From Streptomyces sp. NBC_01275 (GTDB lineage: Bacteria; Actinomycetota; Actinomycetes; Streptomycetales; Streptomycetaceae): a DNA stretch of 64,000 nt. Both the position numbers and the translations under genes were made by a program. Position 1 is the stretch's first letter. Each line of letters opens with the position of its first letter. The notes beneath the pieces are model-generated. The model saw only the letters and a list, made by a program, of their open reading frames with translations, was not told where the DNA came from and searched no databases. Below are positions 24,727-32,978 of the stretch, in pieces. The DNA is taken from positions 7,316,001 through 7,380,000 of the forward strand of contig NZ_JAPEOZ010000001.1 in the NCBI RefSeq assembly GCF_026340655.1, given 5' to 3'.

Positions 24727-25509
24727 GTGTCCGCTACGCCCGTGCTGGCGTTGCGCGGAGTCTCCAAGCGATTCGGTGCAGTGCAGGCACTCACCGACGT
24801 CGAGCTGGAGGTCCACGCCGGAGAAGTGGTCGCCCTGGTGGGCGACAACGGCGCAGGAAAGTCGACCCTGGTCAAGACGATCGCAGGTGTCCACCCCATC
24901 GATGAGGGCGTCATCGAGTGGGAGGGCAAGCCGGTCAGCATCAACAAGCCGCACGACGCCCAGGGCCTCGGCGTCGCGACCGTCTACCAGGACCTCGCCC
25001 TGTGCGACAACCTCGACGTGGTCGGCAACCTCTACCTCGGACGCGAGCTGCTGCACCGCGGCGTCATCGACGAGGTGTCGATGGAGAAGAACGCCCGGGA
25101 GCTGCTGAGCACGCTCTCCATCCGGATCCCGAGCGTGCGCATCCCGATCGCGAGCCTCTCCGGCGGTCAGCGCCAGGTCGTCGCCATCGCCCGCGCGCTG
25201 ATCGGCGACCCGAAGGTCGTCATCCTCGACGAGCCCACCGCCGCCCTCGGCGTCGAGCAGACCGCGCAGGTCCTCGACCTGGTCGAGCGGCTGCGCGAGC
25301 GCAACCTGGGCGTCATCCTCATCAGCCACAACATGGCCGACGTCAAGGCGGTCGCGGACACCGTGGCCGTCCTGCGCCTGGGCAAGAACAACGGCTCCTT
25401 CCCCGTGAAGGACACCAGCCACGAAGAGATCATCGCCGCGATCACCGGTGCCACGGACAACGCCGTGACCCGTCGTGCGGGGCGTCGCACCGCGGAGGCG
25501 GCAAAGTGA
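24727..25509 (+). CDS. xylG: XylG ABC transporter ATPase
   Basis: A 260-residue ATPase that powers xylose import. It has Walker A GDNGAGKST, the signature LSGGQRQ, Walker B VVILDEPTAALG and the switch histidine in LISHNMAD. E. coli XylG has two fused ATPase domains; this one has a single domain, as in other Streptomyces, so two copies should pair. The GTG at 24727 (SATPVLALRG) has GAAGGAG nine bases upstream. An ATG at 24718 directly abuts that RBS and is less likely. The stop overlaps the xylH start. Confidence 0.93.
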   Translation: MSATPVLALRGVSKRFGAVQALTDVELEVHAGEVVALVGDNGAGKSTLVKTIAGVHPIDEGVIEWEGKPVSINKPHDAQGLGVATVYQDLALCDNLDVVGNLYLGRELLHRGVIDEVSMEKNARELLSTLSIRIPSVRIPIASLSGGQRQVVAIARALIGDPKVVILDEPTAALGVEQTAQVLDLVERLRERNLGVILISHNMADVKAVADTVAVLRLGKNNGSFPVKDTSHEEIIAAITGATDNAVTRRAGRRTAEAAK

Positions 25510-26861
25510 GCGACACGTCCAAGACCGTGAAGAGCGACTCCTCGGAGCCGGAGAAGGTCGAGAAGGCCGAGGGCGTGGTGGCGGACCAGTCCACCGTCGC
25601 CCCCGCCGACGACCCGACGGCCGCGCCGGTCTCCGTCGTCGACCCGCGCCTGCTGGTCCGCGAAGAGGGCCTCAAGGGCTACGTCACCGAGTTCAAGCGC
25701 AAGGTGAAGGGCGGCGAGCTGGGCTCGCTGCCGGTGGTGATCGGCCTGATCATCATCTGGACGATCTTCCAGCTGAAGAACGACCGCTTCCTGAGCGCCG
25801 ACAACCTCTCGAACATCAGCTACTTCATGTCGGCCACCGGCATGCTGGCCATCGGCCTGGTGTTCGTCCTGCTGCTCGGCGAGATCGACCTGTCGGTCGG
25901 CTCCGTCAGCGGCCTGGCGGCCACGGTGTTCGCCGTGTTCGTGGTGGACCACAGCATGAATCCCTGGCTGTCGCTGATCCTGACGATCGTCGTCGGCGCG
26001 GGCATCGGCGCGCTGCAAGGCTGGTTCTTCGCGAGGATCGGCGTACCCGCGTTCGTGGTGACCCTGGCCGGCTTCCTCGGCTGGAACGGTCTGATGCTGT
26101 GGCTGCTCGGCTCCAGCGGCACGATCAACCTCCCGTCGGACTCCGGCCCGATCCACCTGCTCGGCCAGAGCTCCTTCTTCATGGACCAGGCCATCATCGG
26201 CGCCTACCTGCTGGCCGGTCTCGCCGTCGTGCTGTCCGCGGTCGGCAACTTCGGCGAGCAGCGCCGTCGCCGGGTGGCGGGCGTTCCGTTCCGTCCGACC
26301 AGCGAGATCCTGCTGCGCGTAGGCCTGCTCGCCCTCGCGGCGTTCGTGTCCGCCGCCGTGCTGAACAACGCCTCCGGCGTCTCCAACGCGCTGGTGATCT
26401 TCCTGGCGGCGCTGGTCATCGTGGACTTCGTGCTGCGTCGTACGACGTACGGCCGCAAGGTGTTCGCGGTCGGCGGCGGCATCGAGGCCGCCCGCCGCGC
26501 CGGTATCAACGTGCCGATGATCCGGATCACCGTGTTCGCCATCTCCGGCGCCTTCGCCGCGGTCGGCGGCATGTTCTTCGCCGGTCAGACCGCGGGCGCC
26601 TCGCTGAGCGCCGGCGGCGGCAACACCCTGATGCTCGCCATCGCGGCGGCCGTCATCGGCGGCACCAGCCTCTTCGGCGGCCGCGGCACCGTCTGGTCCG
26701 CCCTCCTGGGCATGCTGGTCATCCAGTCCATCCAGACGGGTCTGGACCTGCTGAACATGAACACCTCGATCCAGTACATGATCACCGGTGGTGTTCTGCT
26801 CGGCGCGGTCGTCATCGACTCCGTCTCCCGCAAGAGCCAGAAGGCGGCGGGCCGCGGCTGA
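25506..26861 (+). CDS. xylH: XylH ABC transporter permease
   Basis: A 451-residue permease of the xylose importer (BPD_transp_2 family). An acidic N-terminal tail of about 75 residues precedes the first membrane segment (LPVVIGLIIIWTIFQL). The family motif GEIDLSVGSVSGL and the region FAVGGGIEAARRAGI are present, with about ten membrane segments. The start is the GTG at 25506, overlapping the xylG stop as GTGA. A 14-bp terminator hairpin follows at 26884. Confidence 0.93.
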   Translation: MSDTSKTVKSDSSEPEKVEKAEGVVADQSTVAPADDPTAAPVSVVDPRLLVREEGLKGYVTEFKRKVKGGELGSLPVVIGLIIIWTIFQLKNDRFLSADNLSNISYFMSATGMLAIGLVFVLLLGEIDLSVGSVSGLAATVFAVFVVDHSMNPWLSLILTIVVGAGIGALQGWFFARIGVPAFVVTLAGFLGWNGLMLWLLGSSGTINLPSDSGPIHLLGQSSFFMDQAIIGAYLLAGLAVVLSAVGNFGEQRRRRVAGVPFRPTSEILLRVGLLALAAFVSAAVLNNASGVSNALVIFLAALVIVDFVLRRTTYGRKVFAVGGGIEAARRAGINVPMIRITVFAISGAFAAVGGMFFAGQTAGASLSAGGGNTLMLAIAAAVIGGTSLFGGRGTVWSALLGMLVIQSIQTGLDLLNMNTSIQYMITGGVLLGAVVIDSVSRKSQKAAGRG

Positions 26862-26883
26862 CGCCCCGGCAGCAACGTCACGA

Positions 26884-26916
26884 CCGTGCCCGGCGCCGCG
26901 ATGGCGCCGGGCACGG
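26884..26916 (+). terminator. Terminator of the xylFGH operon
   Basis: A perfect 14-bp stem, CCGTGCCCGGCGCC with its complement, closes a 5-base loop and is followed by GTGTTTCC. It starts 22 bases after the xylH stop. Confidence 0.92.
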
Positions 26917-27084
26917 CCGTGTTTCCAGGGGCCGGGCACAGTCCGGTCATAGGAAAGGTCCATCATGGGTACAGCCGATCGCGTGACCTATGACGCATGG
27001 GCCGAACGCCGTCCGCCGGGACGGAACATTAGACTCGACAAGCCCGGCAACAGCTCGATCAGCTTTTACTGCAAGGAGGCACGG

Positions 27085-29013
27085 GTGCCGCTGCTGACCC
27101 GCATCAGGGGACCGCGCGATCTGGACCGGCTCAGCCTGGAAGAGCTGGACCAGCTGGCAGAGGAGATCCGGACCTTCCTGGTCGACGCCGTCTCCAAGAC
27201 CGGCGGCCACCTCGGCCCCAACCTCGGCGTGGTCGAGCTCACCATCGCCCTGCACCGGGTCTTCGAGTCCCCCAAGGACAAGGTGCTGTGGGACACGGGC
27301 CACCAGTCCTACGTGCACAAGCTGCTCACGGGCCGCCAGGACTTCTCCCGGCTGAAGATGAAGGGCGGCCTGTCCGGCTACCCCTCGCAAGGAGAGTCCG
27401 AGCACGACGTCATCGAGAACAGCCACGCCTCCACGGTGCTCGGCTGGGCCGACGGCATCGCCAAGGCCAACGAGATCCTCGACCGCGACAGCCATGTCGT
27501 GGCCGTCATCGGCGACGGCGCGCTGACCGGCGGCATGGCCTGGGAGGCGTTGAACAACATCGCCGACGCCAAGGACCGCCCACTGGTCATCGTCGTCAAC
27601 GACAACGAGCGCTCCTACGCGCCGACCATCGGCGGCCTCGCCAACCACCTCGCGACCCTGCGCACCACCGACGGCTACGAGCGCTTCCTGGCTCGCGGCA
27701 AGGACCTCCTGGGACGCACCCCGGTCGTCGGCAAGCCCCTCTACGAGACGCTGCACGGCGCGAAGAAGGGCCTGAAGGACTTCATCGCCCCACAGGGCAT
27801 GTTCGAGGACCTCGGCCTGAAGTACGTCGGCCCGATCGACGGCCACGACATCGAGGCCCTGGAGTCGGCGCTCGCCCGCGCCAAGCGCTTCGGCGGCCCC
27901 GTCATCGTGCACTGCCTCACCGAGAAGGGCCGCGGCTACCAGCCCGCCCTCCAGGACGAGGCCGACCGCTTCCACGGCATCGGCCCCATCCACCCCGACA
28001 CCGGCCTGCCGGTCAAGGCCTCGGGCGCCGACTGGACCTCCGTCTTCGGCGACGAGATGGTCGCGCTCGGCAAGGAGCGCGAGGACATCGTCGCGATCAC
28101 GGCGGCGATGCTGCAGCCGGTCGGCCTGAAGAAGTTCGCGGACGCCTTCCCGGAGCGGATCTACGACGTCGGCATCGCGGAGCAGCACGCCGCCGTCTCC
28201 GCCGCGGGCCTCGCCGCGGGCGGAGTGCATCCGGTGTTCGCCGTGTACGCCACCTTCCTCAATCGTGCCTTCGACCAGGTCCTCATGGACGTCGCCCTCC
28301 ACAAGTGCGGTGTGACGTTCGTACTTGACCGGGCGGGTGTCACCGGCACCGACGGCGCGTCCCACAACGGCATGTGGGACATGTCGATCCTCCAGGTCGT
28401 CCCCGGCCTCCGGCTCGCCGCCCCGCGCGACGCCGACCAGGTCCGCGCCCAGCTGCGCGAGGCCGTCGCCGTCGACGACGCGCCGACCGTGGTCCGCTTC
28501 TCCAAGGGCGCCGTCGGCCCCGCCGTACCCGCCGTGGGGCGCGTCGGCGGCATGGACGTGCTGCGCGAGGCGGGCACGGACATGCCCGACGTGCTGCTCG
28601 TCTCCGTGGGCGCCCTCGCCCCGATGTGCCTGGAGATCGCCGGCCTGCTCGACCGGCAGGGCATCACCACGACCGTCGTCGACCCGCGCTGGGTCAAACC
28701 GGTCGACGAGGCGATGGCCCCGCTCGCCGAGCGCCACCGGGTCGTCGTCACCGTCGAGGACAACAGCCGCGTCGGCGGCGTCGGCTCGACGATCGCCCAG
28801 GCCCTGCGCGACGCCGGCGTCGACGTCCCGCTGCGAGACTTCGGCATCCCGCCCCGCTTCCTCGACCACGCCTCCCGCGCCGAGGTCATGGCGGAGATCG
28901 GGCTGACCGCCCCCGACATCGCCCGTCAGGTCACCGGGCTGGTCTCCCGGCTCGACGGCAAGTACGGCAGCGATGCGGCCGAGGTCGACTCGGTGGAGCC
29001 CGCCCGCGACTGA
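27085..29013 (+). CDS. dxs: 1-deoxy-D-xylulose-5-phosphate synthase
   Basis: A 642-residue thiamine-diphosphate enzyme that joins pyruvate and glyceraldehyde 3-phosphate, the first step of the MEP isoprenoid pathway. Visible features are [16 protein letters not shown], the ThDP-binding motif GDGALTGG...NN, the GIAEQHAA glutamate region, and [15 protein letters not shown]. The GTG at 27085 has AAGGAGG five bases upstream and gives the usual family start. Length is normal. Streptomyces often carry two dxs genes; this is the copy beside xylFGH. Confidence 0.97.
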   Translation: MPLLTRIRGPRDLDRLSLEELDQLAEEIRTFLVDAVSKTGGHLGPNLGVVELTIALHRVFESPKDKVLWDTGHQSYVHKLLTGRQDFSRLKMKGGLSGYPSQGESEHDVIENSHASTVLGWADGIAKANEILDRDSHVVAVIGDGALTGGMAWEALNNIADAKDRPLVIVVNDNERSYAPTIGGLANHLATLRTTDGYERFLARGKDLLGRTPVVGKPLYETLHGAKKGLKDFIAPQGMFEDLGLKYVGPIDGHDIEALESALARAKRFGGPVIVHCLTEKGRGYQPALQDEADRFHGIGPIHPDTGLPVKASGADWTSVFGDEMVALGKEREDIVAITAAMLQPVGLKKFADAFPERIYDVGIAEQHAAVSAAGLAAGGVHPVFAVYATFLNRAFDQVLMDVALHKCGVTFVLDRAGVTGTDGASHNGMWDMSILQVVPGLRLAAPRDADQVRAQLREAVAVDDAPTVVRFSKGAVGPAVPAVGRVGGMDVLREAGTDMPDVLLVSVGALAPMCLEIAGLLDRQGITTTVVDPRWVKPVDEAMAPLAERHRVVVTVEDNSRVGGVGSTIAQALRDAGVDVPLRDFGIPPRFLDHASRAEVMAEIGLTAPDIARQVTGLVSRLDGKYGSDAAEVDSVEPARD

Positions 29014-29032
29014 CGCCACCCGACACGCCCGG

Positions 29033-29076
29033 ATGGGCTGCTTTCCTCACTGCCAAGAGTGGTGGAAGCGGCCCAT
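29033..29076 (+). terminator. Imperfect hairpin after dxs
   Basis: An interrupted stem pairs ATGGGC-TGCTT-TCACT with AGTG-GAAGC-GCCCAT around the loop GCCAAG. It lies 19 bases after the dxs stop and probably ends the dxs transcript. Confidence 0.6.
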
Positions 29077-29161
29077 TCGCGTTAATCCGCCCGCGCCGGG
29101 GCATACGAAGTACGCCCCCTCTCGATCATGTCGAGGACGACACAGCGTGGGAGGTAAACCC

Positions 29162-30676
29162 GTGAGCAGTACCCTCTTCCGGACGAAGAAGGTCGAGCAG
29201 TCCATCCTCGACACCGAGGAACCAGAGCACGCGCTCAAGAAGTCGTTGTCCGCGCTGGATCTGACCGTCTTCGGCGTCGGCGTCATCATCGGCACCGGCA
29301 TCTTCGTCCTGACCGGCACGGTGGCCAAGAACAACGCCGGGCCCGCCGTCGCCCTGGCCTTCGTGGTGGCCGGCGTCGTCTGCGCGCTCGCCGCGCTCTG
29401 CTATGCCGAGTTCGCCTCCACCGTCCCGGTGGCGGGCTCCGCGTACACCTTCGCGTACGCCTCCCTGGGCGAACTGCCCGCCTGGATCATCGGCTGGGAC
29501 CTGGTTCTGGAGTTCGCGCTGGGCACCGCGGTGGTCGCCGTCGGGTGGTCCGGCTACATCGCCTCGCTGCTGGACAACGCGGGCTGGCACCTCCCGGCGG
29601 CGCTCAGCGGGAGAGAGGGCGCCGACGGCTTCGGCTTCGACATCCTCGCCGCCGCCCTGGTCCTGGTCCTCACCGCCATCCTCGTGGTGGGCACGAAGCT
29701 CTCCGCGCGGGTCACCTCCGTCGTGGTCGCCATCAAGGTGACCGTCGTCCTGACCGTGATCATCGCGGGCGCCTTCTTCATCGAGGGCGACAACTACGAC
29801 CCGTTCATCCCGAAGGCGCAGCCCGTGCCGGCGGGCGACAGCCTCCAGTCCCCGCTGATCCAGCTGATGTTCGGCTGGGCGCCCGCCAACTTCGGCGTGA
29901 TGGGCATCTTCACCGCCGCCTCCGTCGTCTTCTTCGCCTTCATCGGCTTCGACGTCGTCGCCACCGCCGCCGAGGAGACCCGCAACCCGCAGCGGGACAT
30001 GCCGCGCGGCATCATCGGCTCGCTGATCATCTGCACGACCCTGTACGTCGCCGTGTCGATCGTCGTGACCGGTATGCAGAACTATCGTGAGCTGTCCGTG
30101 GACGCCCCGCTCGCCGACGCCTTCAAGGCCACCGGGCACCCCTGGTTCGCCGGCTTCATCAGCTTCGGCGCCGCCGTCGGCCTGACGACCGTCTGCATGA
30201 TCCTGCTGCTCGGCCAGACCCGGGTCTTCTTCGCGATGAGCCGCGACGGACTCCTGCCGCGCTTCTTCTCCCACGTCCACCCGCGGTTCAAGACCCCGCA
30301 CCGGCCGACCATCCTGCTCGGCGTGATCATCGCGATCCTGGCCGGCTTCACCAGCCTCAGCGAACTCGCCGAGCTGGTGAACATCGGCACGCTGTTCGCC
30401 TTCATCGTCGTCGCGATCGGCGTCGTCATCCTCCGCAACACCCGCCCCGACCTGCCCCGTTCCTTCCGCACCCCCTGGGTGCCGGCCCTGCCGATCGTCT
30501 CGGTGCTGGCCTCCCTGTGGCTGATGCTGAACCTGCCCACCGAGACCTGGCTCCGGTTCGGCATCTGGATGGTCATCGGCTTCGTCGTCTACTTCCTCTA
30601 CGGCCGCTCCCACAGCCGTCTCGGAAGGGAGCGGCAGGCGACGGCGGGGGAGACCCCTCCGGCGCCGGGAGACTAG
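29162..30676 (+). CDS. Amino-acid permease, APC superfamily (CAT type)
   Basis: A 504-residue inner-membrane transporter with about 12-14 membrane segments. It has the APC start LSALDLTVFGVGVIIGTGIF, cut here at the glycine-rich first helix, and the CAT-type motif AFIGFDVVATAAEETRNPQRDMP. The final third holds FHT-type loops such as SRDGLLPRFFSHVHPRFKTPHRP. The GTG at 29162 follows GGGAGG. The family includes cationic amino-acid transporters; the exact substrate is not evident. It is separate from dxs, with its own promoter region at 29077-29161. Confidence 0.92.
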   Translation: MSSTLFRTKKVEQSILDTEEPEHALKKSLSALDLTVFGVGVIIGTGIFVLTGTVAKNNAGPAVALAFVVAGVVCALAALCYAEFASTVPVAGSAYTFAYASLGELPAWIIGWDLVLEFALGTAVVAVGWSGYIASLLDNAGWHLPAALSGREGADGFGFDILAAALVLVLTAILVVGTKLSARVTSVVVAIKVTVVLTVIIAGAFFIEGDNYDPFIPKAQPVPAGDSLQSPLIQLMFGWAPANFGVMGIFTAASVVFFAFIGFDVVATAAEETRNPQRDMPRGIIGSLIICTTLYVAVSIVVTGMQNYRELSVDAPLADAFKATGHPWFAGFISFGAAVGLTTVCMILLLGQTRVFFAMSRDGLLPRFFSHVHPRFKTPHRPTILLGVIIAILAGFTSLSELAELVNIGTLFAFIVVAIGVVILRNTRPDLPRSFRTPWVPALPIVSVLASLWLMLNLPTETWLRFGIWMVIGFVVYFLYGRSHSRLGRERQATAGETPPAPGD

Positions 30677-30752
30677 AGGGCACGGGTCCAGGGCGGGGTC
30701 GGGTCCGGAGGCGGTGCCGGGTCCCAGGGCGCCGCTGGACCAAGGGCAGCGC

Positions 30753-31154
30753 TCAGCCCCGTACCGACCGTGGTCCCGTGACGTCCGCGCCCAGGTCCGT
30801 CACCCGGCGACGCAGCTCGCGGTCGGCGGTGACGACCAGACGGGGGCGGCCGCCGGCCGCGGCGACCAGCTCGACGATCCGGTCGTCCCCGCTGCCGGGC
30901 GCCGCCTCGACCCGTACGCCCGGCACCGGCTCCACCCCGCGGGCCGCGCCCTCGACGACCAGGACGAGCTCCACGGGCCCGGAGTGCCCCGGGAGTCCGT
31001 CCGCGGCCAGCCGGTCGCGCAGCCGCTCGGCGGCCCCGCGCCGGTCCCGCCACCAGCCGTCGGGCACCGACCCGACGACGTTCGCGCCGTCGACGATCAC
31101 GAGGAGAGGGGCGCTGTCGGTGCTGTCGGTGTCGTCGTCCAGAGGGCCGTCCAT
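30753..31154 (-). CDS. NYN (YacP/PIN-like) domain protein
   Basis: A 133-residue protein with the NYN nuclease-fold pattern: LLVIVDGANVVGS with the first acidic site, GDDRIVELV with the central aspartates, and LVVTADRELRRRV with the last. NYN proteins act on RNA; the YacP/Rae1 branch is a ribosome-associated endoribonuclease. The ATG at 31154 gives a compact domain. It is convergent with the permease and divergent from the next gene. Catalytic activity is inferred from fold motifs only. Confidence 0.75.
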   Translation of the reverse strand: MDGPLDDDTDSTDSAPLLVIVDGANVVGSVPDGWWRDRRGAAERLRDRLAADGLPGHSGPVELVLVVEGAARGVEPVPGVRVEAAPGSGDDRIVELVAAAGGRPRLVVTADRELRRRVTDLGADVTGPRSVRG

Positions 31155-31230
31155 GCGGCCAGGGTCCCACGGGCGCCGTACCGGCAGCCCGCCCGGAGTG
31201 CTCCGGGAGCCGCCGTCATACAGTGATCGG

Positions 31231-32247
31231 GTGAACGGCGACTGGCTCATACGCGGCCGCGACGGGCGGCTGAGTGTCTATCTCACGTCGGACGACGCCG
31301 TCCTGTGCCGGGCCGAGCGCGCACCGGGCGGGTCCTGGGACGCCCCGCGCCGGGTGGGCGGCGACCAGCGGGTCCACCCGGTCCTCGCCGTCGGCCACGG
31401 CGTCGACGGCTACGCCCATCTGACGTCCTGGCGGCCCACCGCCAAGGGGGAGGCGGGCCTGGTCCACTCCACCCACTTCCGGCCTCTCCTCGCCGCCCTG
31501 GACTGGGCGCCGCTGGGCCACCCCGCGCGCAAGGGCGACCGCACCGGCGTCCCCGCGGTCGCCGTGGACGCCGAGGGGCGTGCGCACGTCTTCGTCCGCA
31601 ACACCGCCACCGGGCTCAGCATGGTCGCCCAGAAGGAGAAGGGCGGCTGGGACCCGTGGCGCGACCTCAAGGGCAGGGGCGTCGAGGGACCGCCCGTCGC
31701 GGTGACGGGGGAGTCGGGGCGCGTCGAGGCGTACGCCGCCGTGCCCGAGGGAGTCCTGCACTGGCGGCAGCCGGAGCCGGGCGCCCAGCCGGTGTTGGCG
31801 CAGGCCCTGGAAGCACGGGTCCGGCCCGGCACCCTGCGCGCCCTGGCCACCTCCCCGGAGCGCACCACCCTCTTCTTCACCGACGACTCCGGCGATGTCT
31901 GCGCCTGGCGTCCCGGCGCCAAGCCCGCCCCCGTCCTGCCCGCTGCCGGCCCCGGCCCGGTCGCCGCGATCCGGACCGAACTCGACGGCCACGACTGCAC
32001 GTTGCTCGCCCAGCGCTCCACGAGCGGCCGGGTCGCCTTCGCCGCCTATCCGACCGAGCAGGAGTCGGCCGGCGCCTGGTGGTCCGACTCGGGCCCCCAA
32101 CTCCCGGCCGACGCAGAGGTGGCGCTCGCGCTGGACCACGAGGACCGGGTCGTCGCGGCGACCCTCTCCCCGTCCACCGGCAGCCTTCTGCTCACCCGCC
32201 GCAAGGCCGAGCCGGGACTGGCGCTGACGGCGTGGCGGACGGTGTGA
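31231..32247 (+). CDS. Conserved hypothetical protein, probable beta-propeller
   Basis: A 338-residue protein without signal peptide or membrane segments. It holds repeated blade-like units: VHPVLAVGHGVDGYAHLTSW, VPAVAVDAEGRAHVFVRN and PVAVTGESGRVEAYAAV. Each has a small-residue strand, a turn and an aromatic strand, as in tectonin or sialidase-type propellers. Tryptophans such as GGWDPWRDL also fit. No enzyme motif is seen. The GTG at 31231 follows GGGAGC at some distance. Family function is unknown. Confidence 0.7.
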   Translation: MNGDWLIRGRDGRLSVYLTSDDAVLCRAERAPGGSWDAPRRVGGDQRVHPVLAVGHGVDGYAHLTSWRPTAKGEAGLVHSTHFRPLLAALDWAPLGHPARKGDRTGVPAVAVDAEGRAHVFVRNTATGLSMVAQKEKGGWDPWRDLKGRGVEGPPVAVTGESGRVEAYAAVPEGVLHWRQPEPGAQPVLAQALEARVRPGTLRALATSPERTTLFFTDDSGDVCAWRPGAKPAPVLPAAGPGPVAAIRTELDGHDCTLLAQRSTSGRVAFAAYPTEQESAGAWWSDSGPQLPADAEVALALDHEDRVVAATLSPSTGSLLLTRRKAEPGLALTAWRTV

Positions 32248-32277
32248 CGGGGAGGAGACAAGCGGGTTGGGTGAGCA

Positions 32278-32305
32278 GGTGAGGTGAGGTGAGGTGAGGT
32301 GAGGG
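32278..32305. repeat. GAGGT pentanucleotide repeat
   Basis: Four to five GAGGT units in a row follow the stop of the preceding gene. They begin a 200-bp stretch (32278-32489) made largely of small tandem duplications. Confidence 0.85.
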
Positions 32306-32390
32306 GTGAGGGGGCGTGGTGAGGGTGGGCGGCCGAACCTCGCCGCCGGCAGTCATGGTGACGGGACGTCAGATGGCGGGACATCGGATG

Positions 32391-32433
32391 ATGGAACACC
32401 AGGTGATGGAACACCAGGTGATGGAACACCAGA
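32391..32433. repeat. 15-bp tandem repeat, about three copies
   Basis: Units ATGGAACACCAGGTG at 32391-32405 and 32406-32420, and a third diverging after 13 bases, encode MEHQV repeats in a short frame from ATG 32355. That frame stops with TGA at 32454-32456. Confidence 0.85.
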
Positions 32434-32449
32434 TGACGGGTCGGGAGGT

Positions 32450-32489
32450 CGGATGACAGTTCAGGAAGCCGGATGACAGCTCAGGAAGA
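32450..32489. repeat. 20-bp tandem duplication of a gene start
   Basis: Two near-identical 20-bp units, CGGATGACAGTTCAGGAAGC and the same with C for T, each carry an ATG (32453 and 32473). The first has a good RBS (GGGAGG) upstream. The two ATGs are in different frames, and neither matches the frame of the gene at 32532. Confidence 0.85.
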
Positions 32490-32531
32490 GGAGGACCCGC
32501 CGCTGGCAACGACGTCTCGCGCACGTCCGCG

Positions 32532-32915
32532 GTGGACTTCGAGGTCCTGGACCGGCTGGACCCGCCGCAGGTCGTGGGCCCGAGGCCGAACGCCTGGTGC
32601 GGTCCGCGCCCGCGCTTCTCCGGCAAGGCGCCCCGTGGCGCGGCGAAGGTCATGGTCCTCGAGCAGGGCAGGCTCATCGCCGAGGCGCCCGTCCAGGAGG
32701 ACGGGACCTGGCGGGTCACCCACGCCCACGACTGGCGGCCGGGGACCTACACGGTCGAGTTCGTGGCCGTGTTCAGCGCCATCCGCTCGACGCCCGCCCC
32801 GCTGACGCTGCGCGTGCACGGCATCCCCGAGGACAACTGGCTGCACACCTCGCTGGCGTCCCGCGAGCCCTGCTCCGGCGCCTGCGAGCACTACCCGGCG
32901 ATGCCGGCCTGGTGA
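32532..32915 (+). CDS. Conserved hypothetical protein, Ig/beta-sandwich like; start disrupted or uncertain
   Basis: The frame encodes a 127-residue beta-rich domain: DFEVLDRLDPPQVVGPRP, then AAKVMVLEQGRLIAEAPV, GTWRVTHAHDWRPGTYTVEFVAVFS and APLTLRVHG. This looks like a bacterial Ig-like or carbohydrate-binding sandwich, with cysteines near the end. The GTG at 32532 has no RBS. The frame stays open back to 32457 without any start codon, while the RBS-bearing ATGs at 32453 and 32473 are in the other two frames. Either a small indel has broken the natural start, or the gene is a recent pseudogene. Function is not recognised. Confidence 0.6.
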   Translation: MDFEVLDRLDPPQVVGPRPNAWCGPRPRFSGKAPRGAAKVMVLEQGRLIAEAPVQEDGTWRVTHAHDWRPGTYTVEFVAVFSAIRSTPAPLTLRVHGIPEDNWLHTSLASREPCSGACEHYPAMPAW

Positions 32916-32927
32916 CCTCACACCGAA

Positions 32928-32958
32928 GGAGGGCCTCCGCGACAAGCGGAGGCCCTCC
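32928..32958. terminator. Bidirectional terminator between 32915 and fadB
   Basis: A perfect 13-bp stem, GGAGGGCCTCCGC with GCGGAGGCCCTCC, closes the 5-base loop GACAA between two convergent genes. Confidence 0.9.
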
Positions 32959-32978
32959 TCACGTACGCCGTACGGCCG

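Noticed and set aside
30673..31170. Alternative minus-strand frame over the NYN gene
   Set aside because: The other frame (30753-31154) has the NYN motifs; this one is Arg/Gly-rich without them.
32391..32433. Possible CRISPR-like or binding-site array (15-bp units)
   Set aside because: No spacers and in-frame coding repeats; a simple tandem duplication explains it.
32473..32805. Plus-strand frame from ATG 32473 as the real gene
   Set aside because: After about 12 residues it becomes Arg/Trp-rich shadow sequence; the beta-sandwich pattern is in the frame of 32532.
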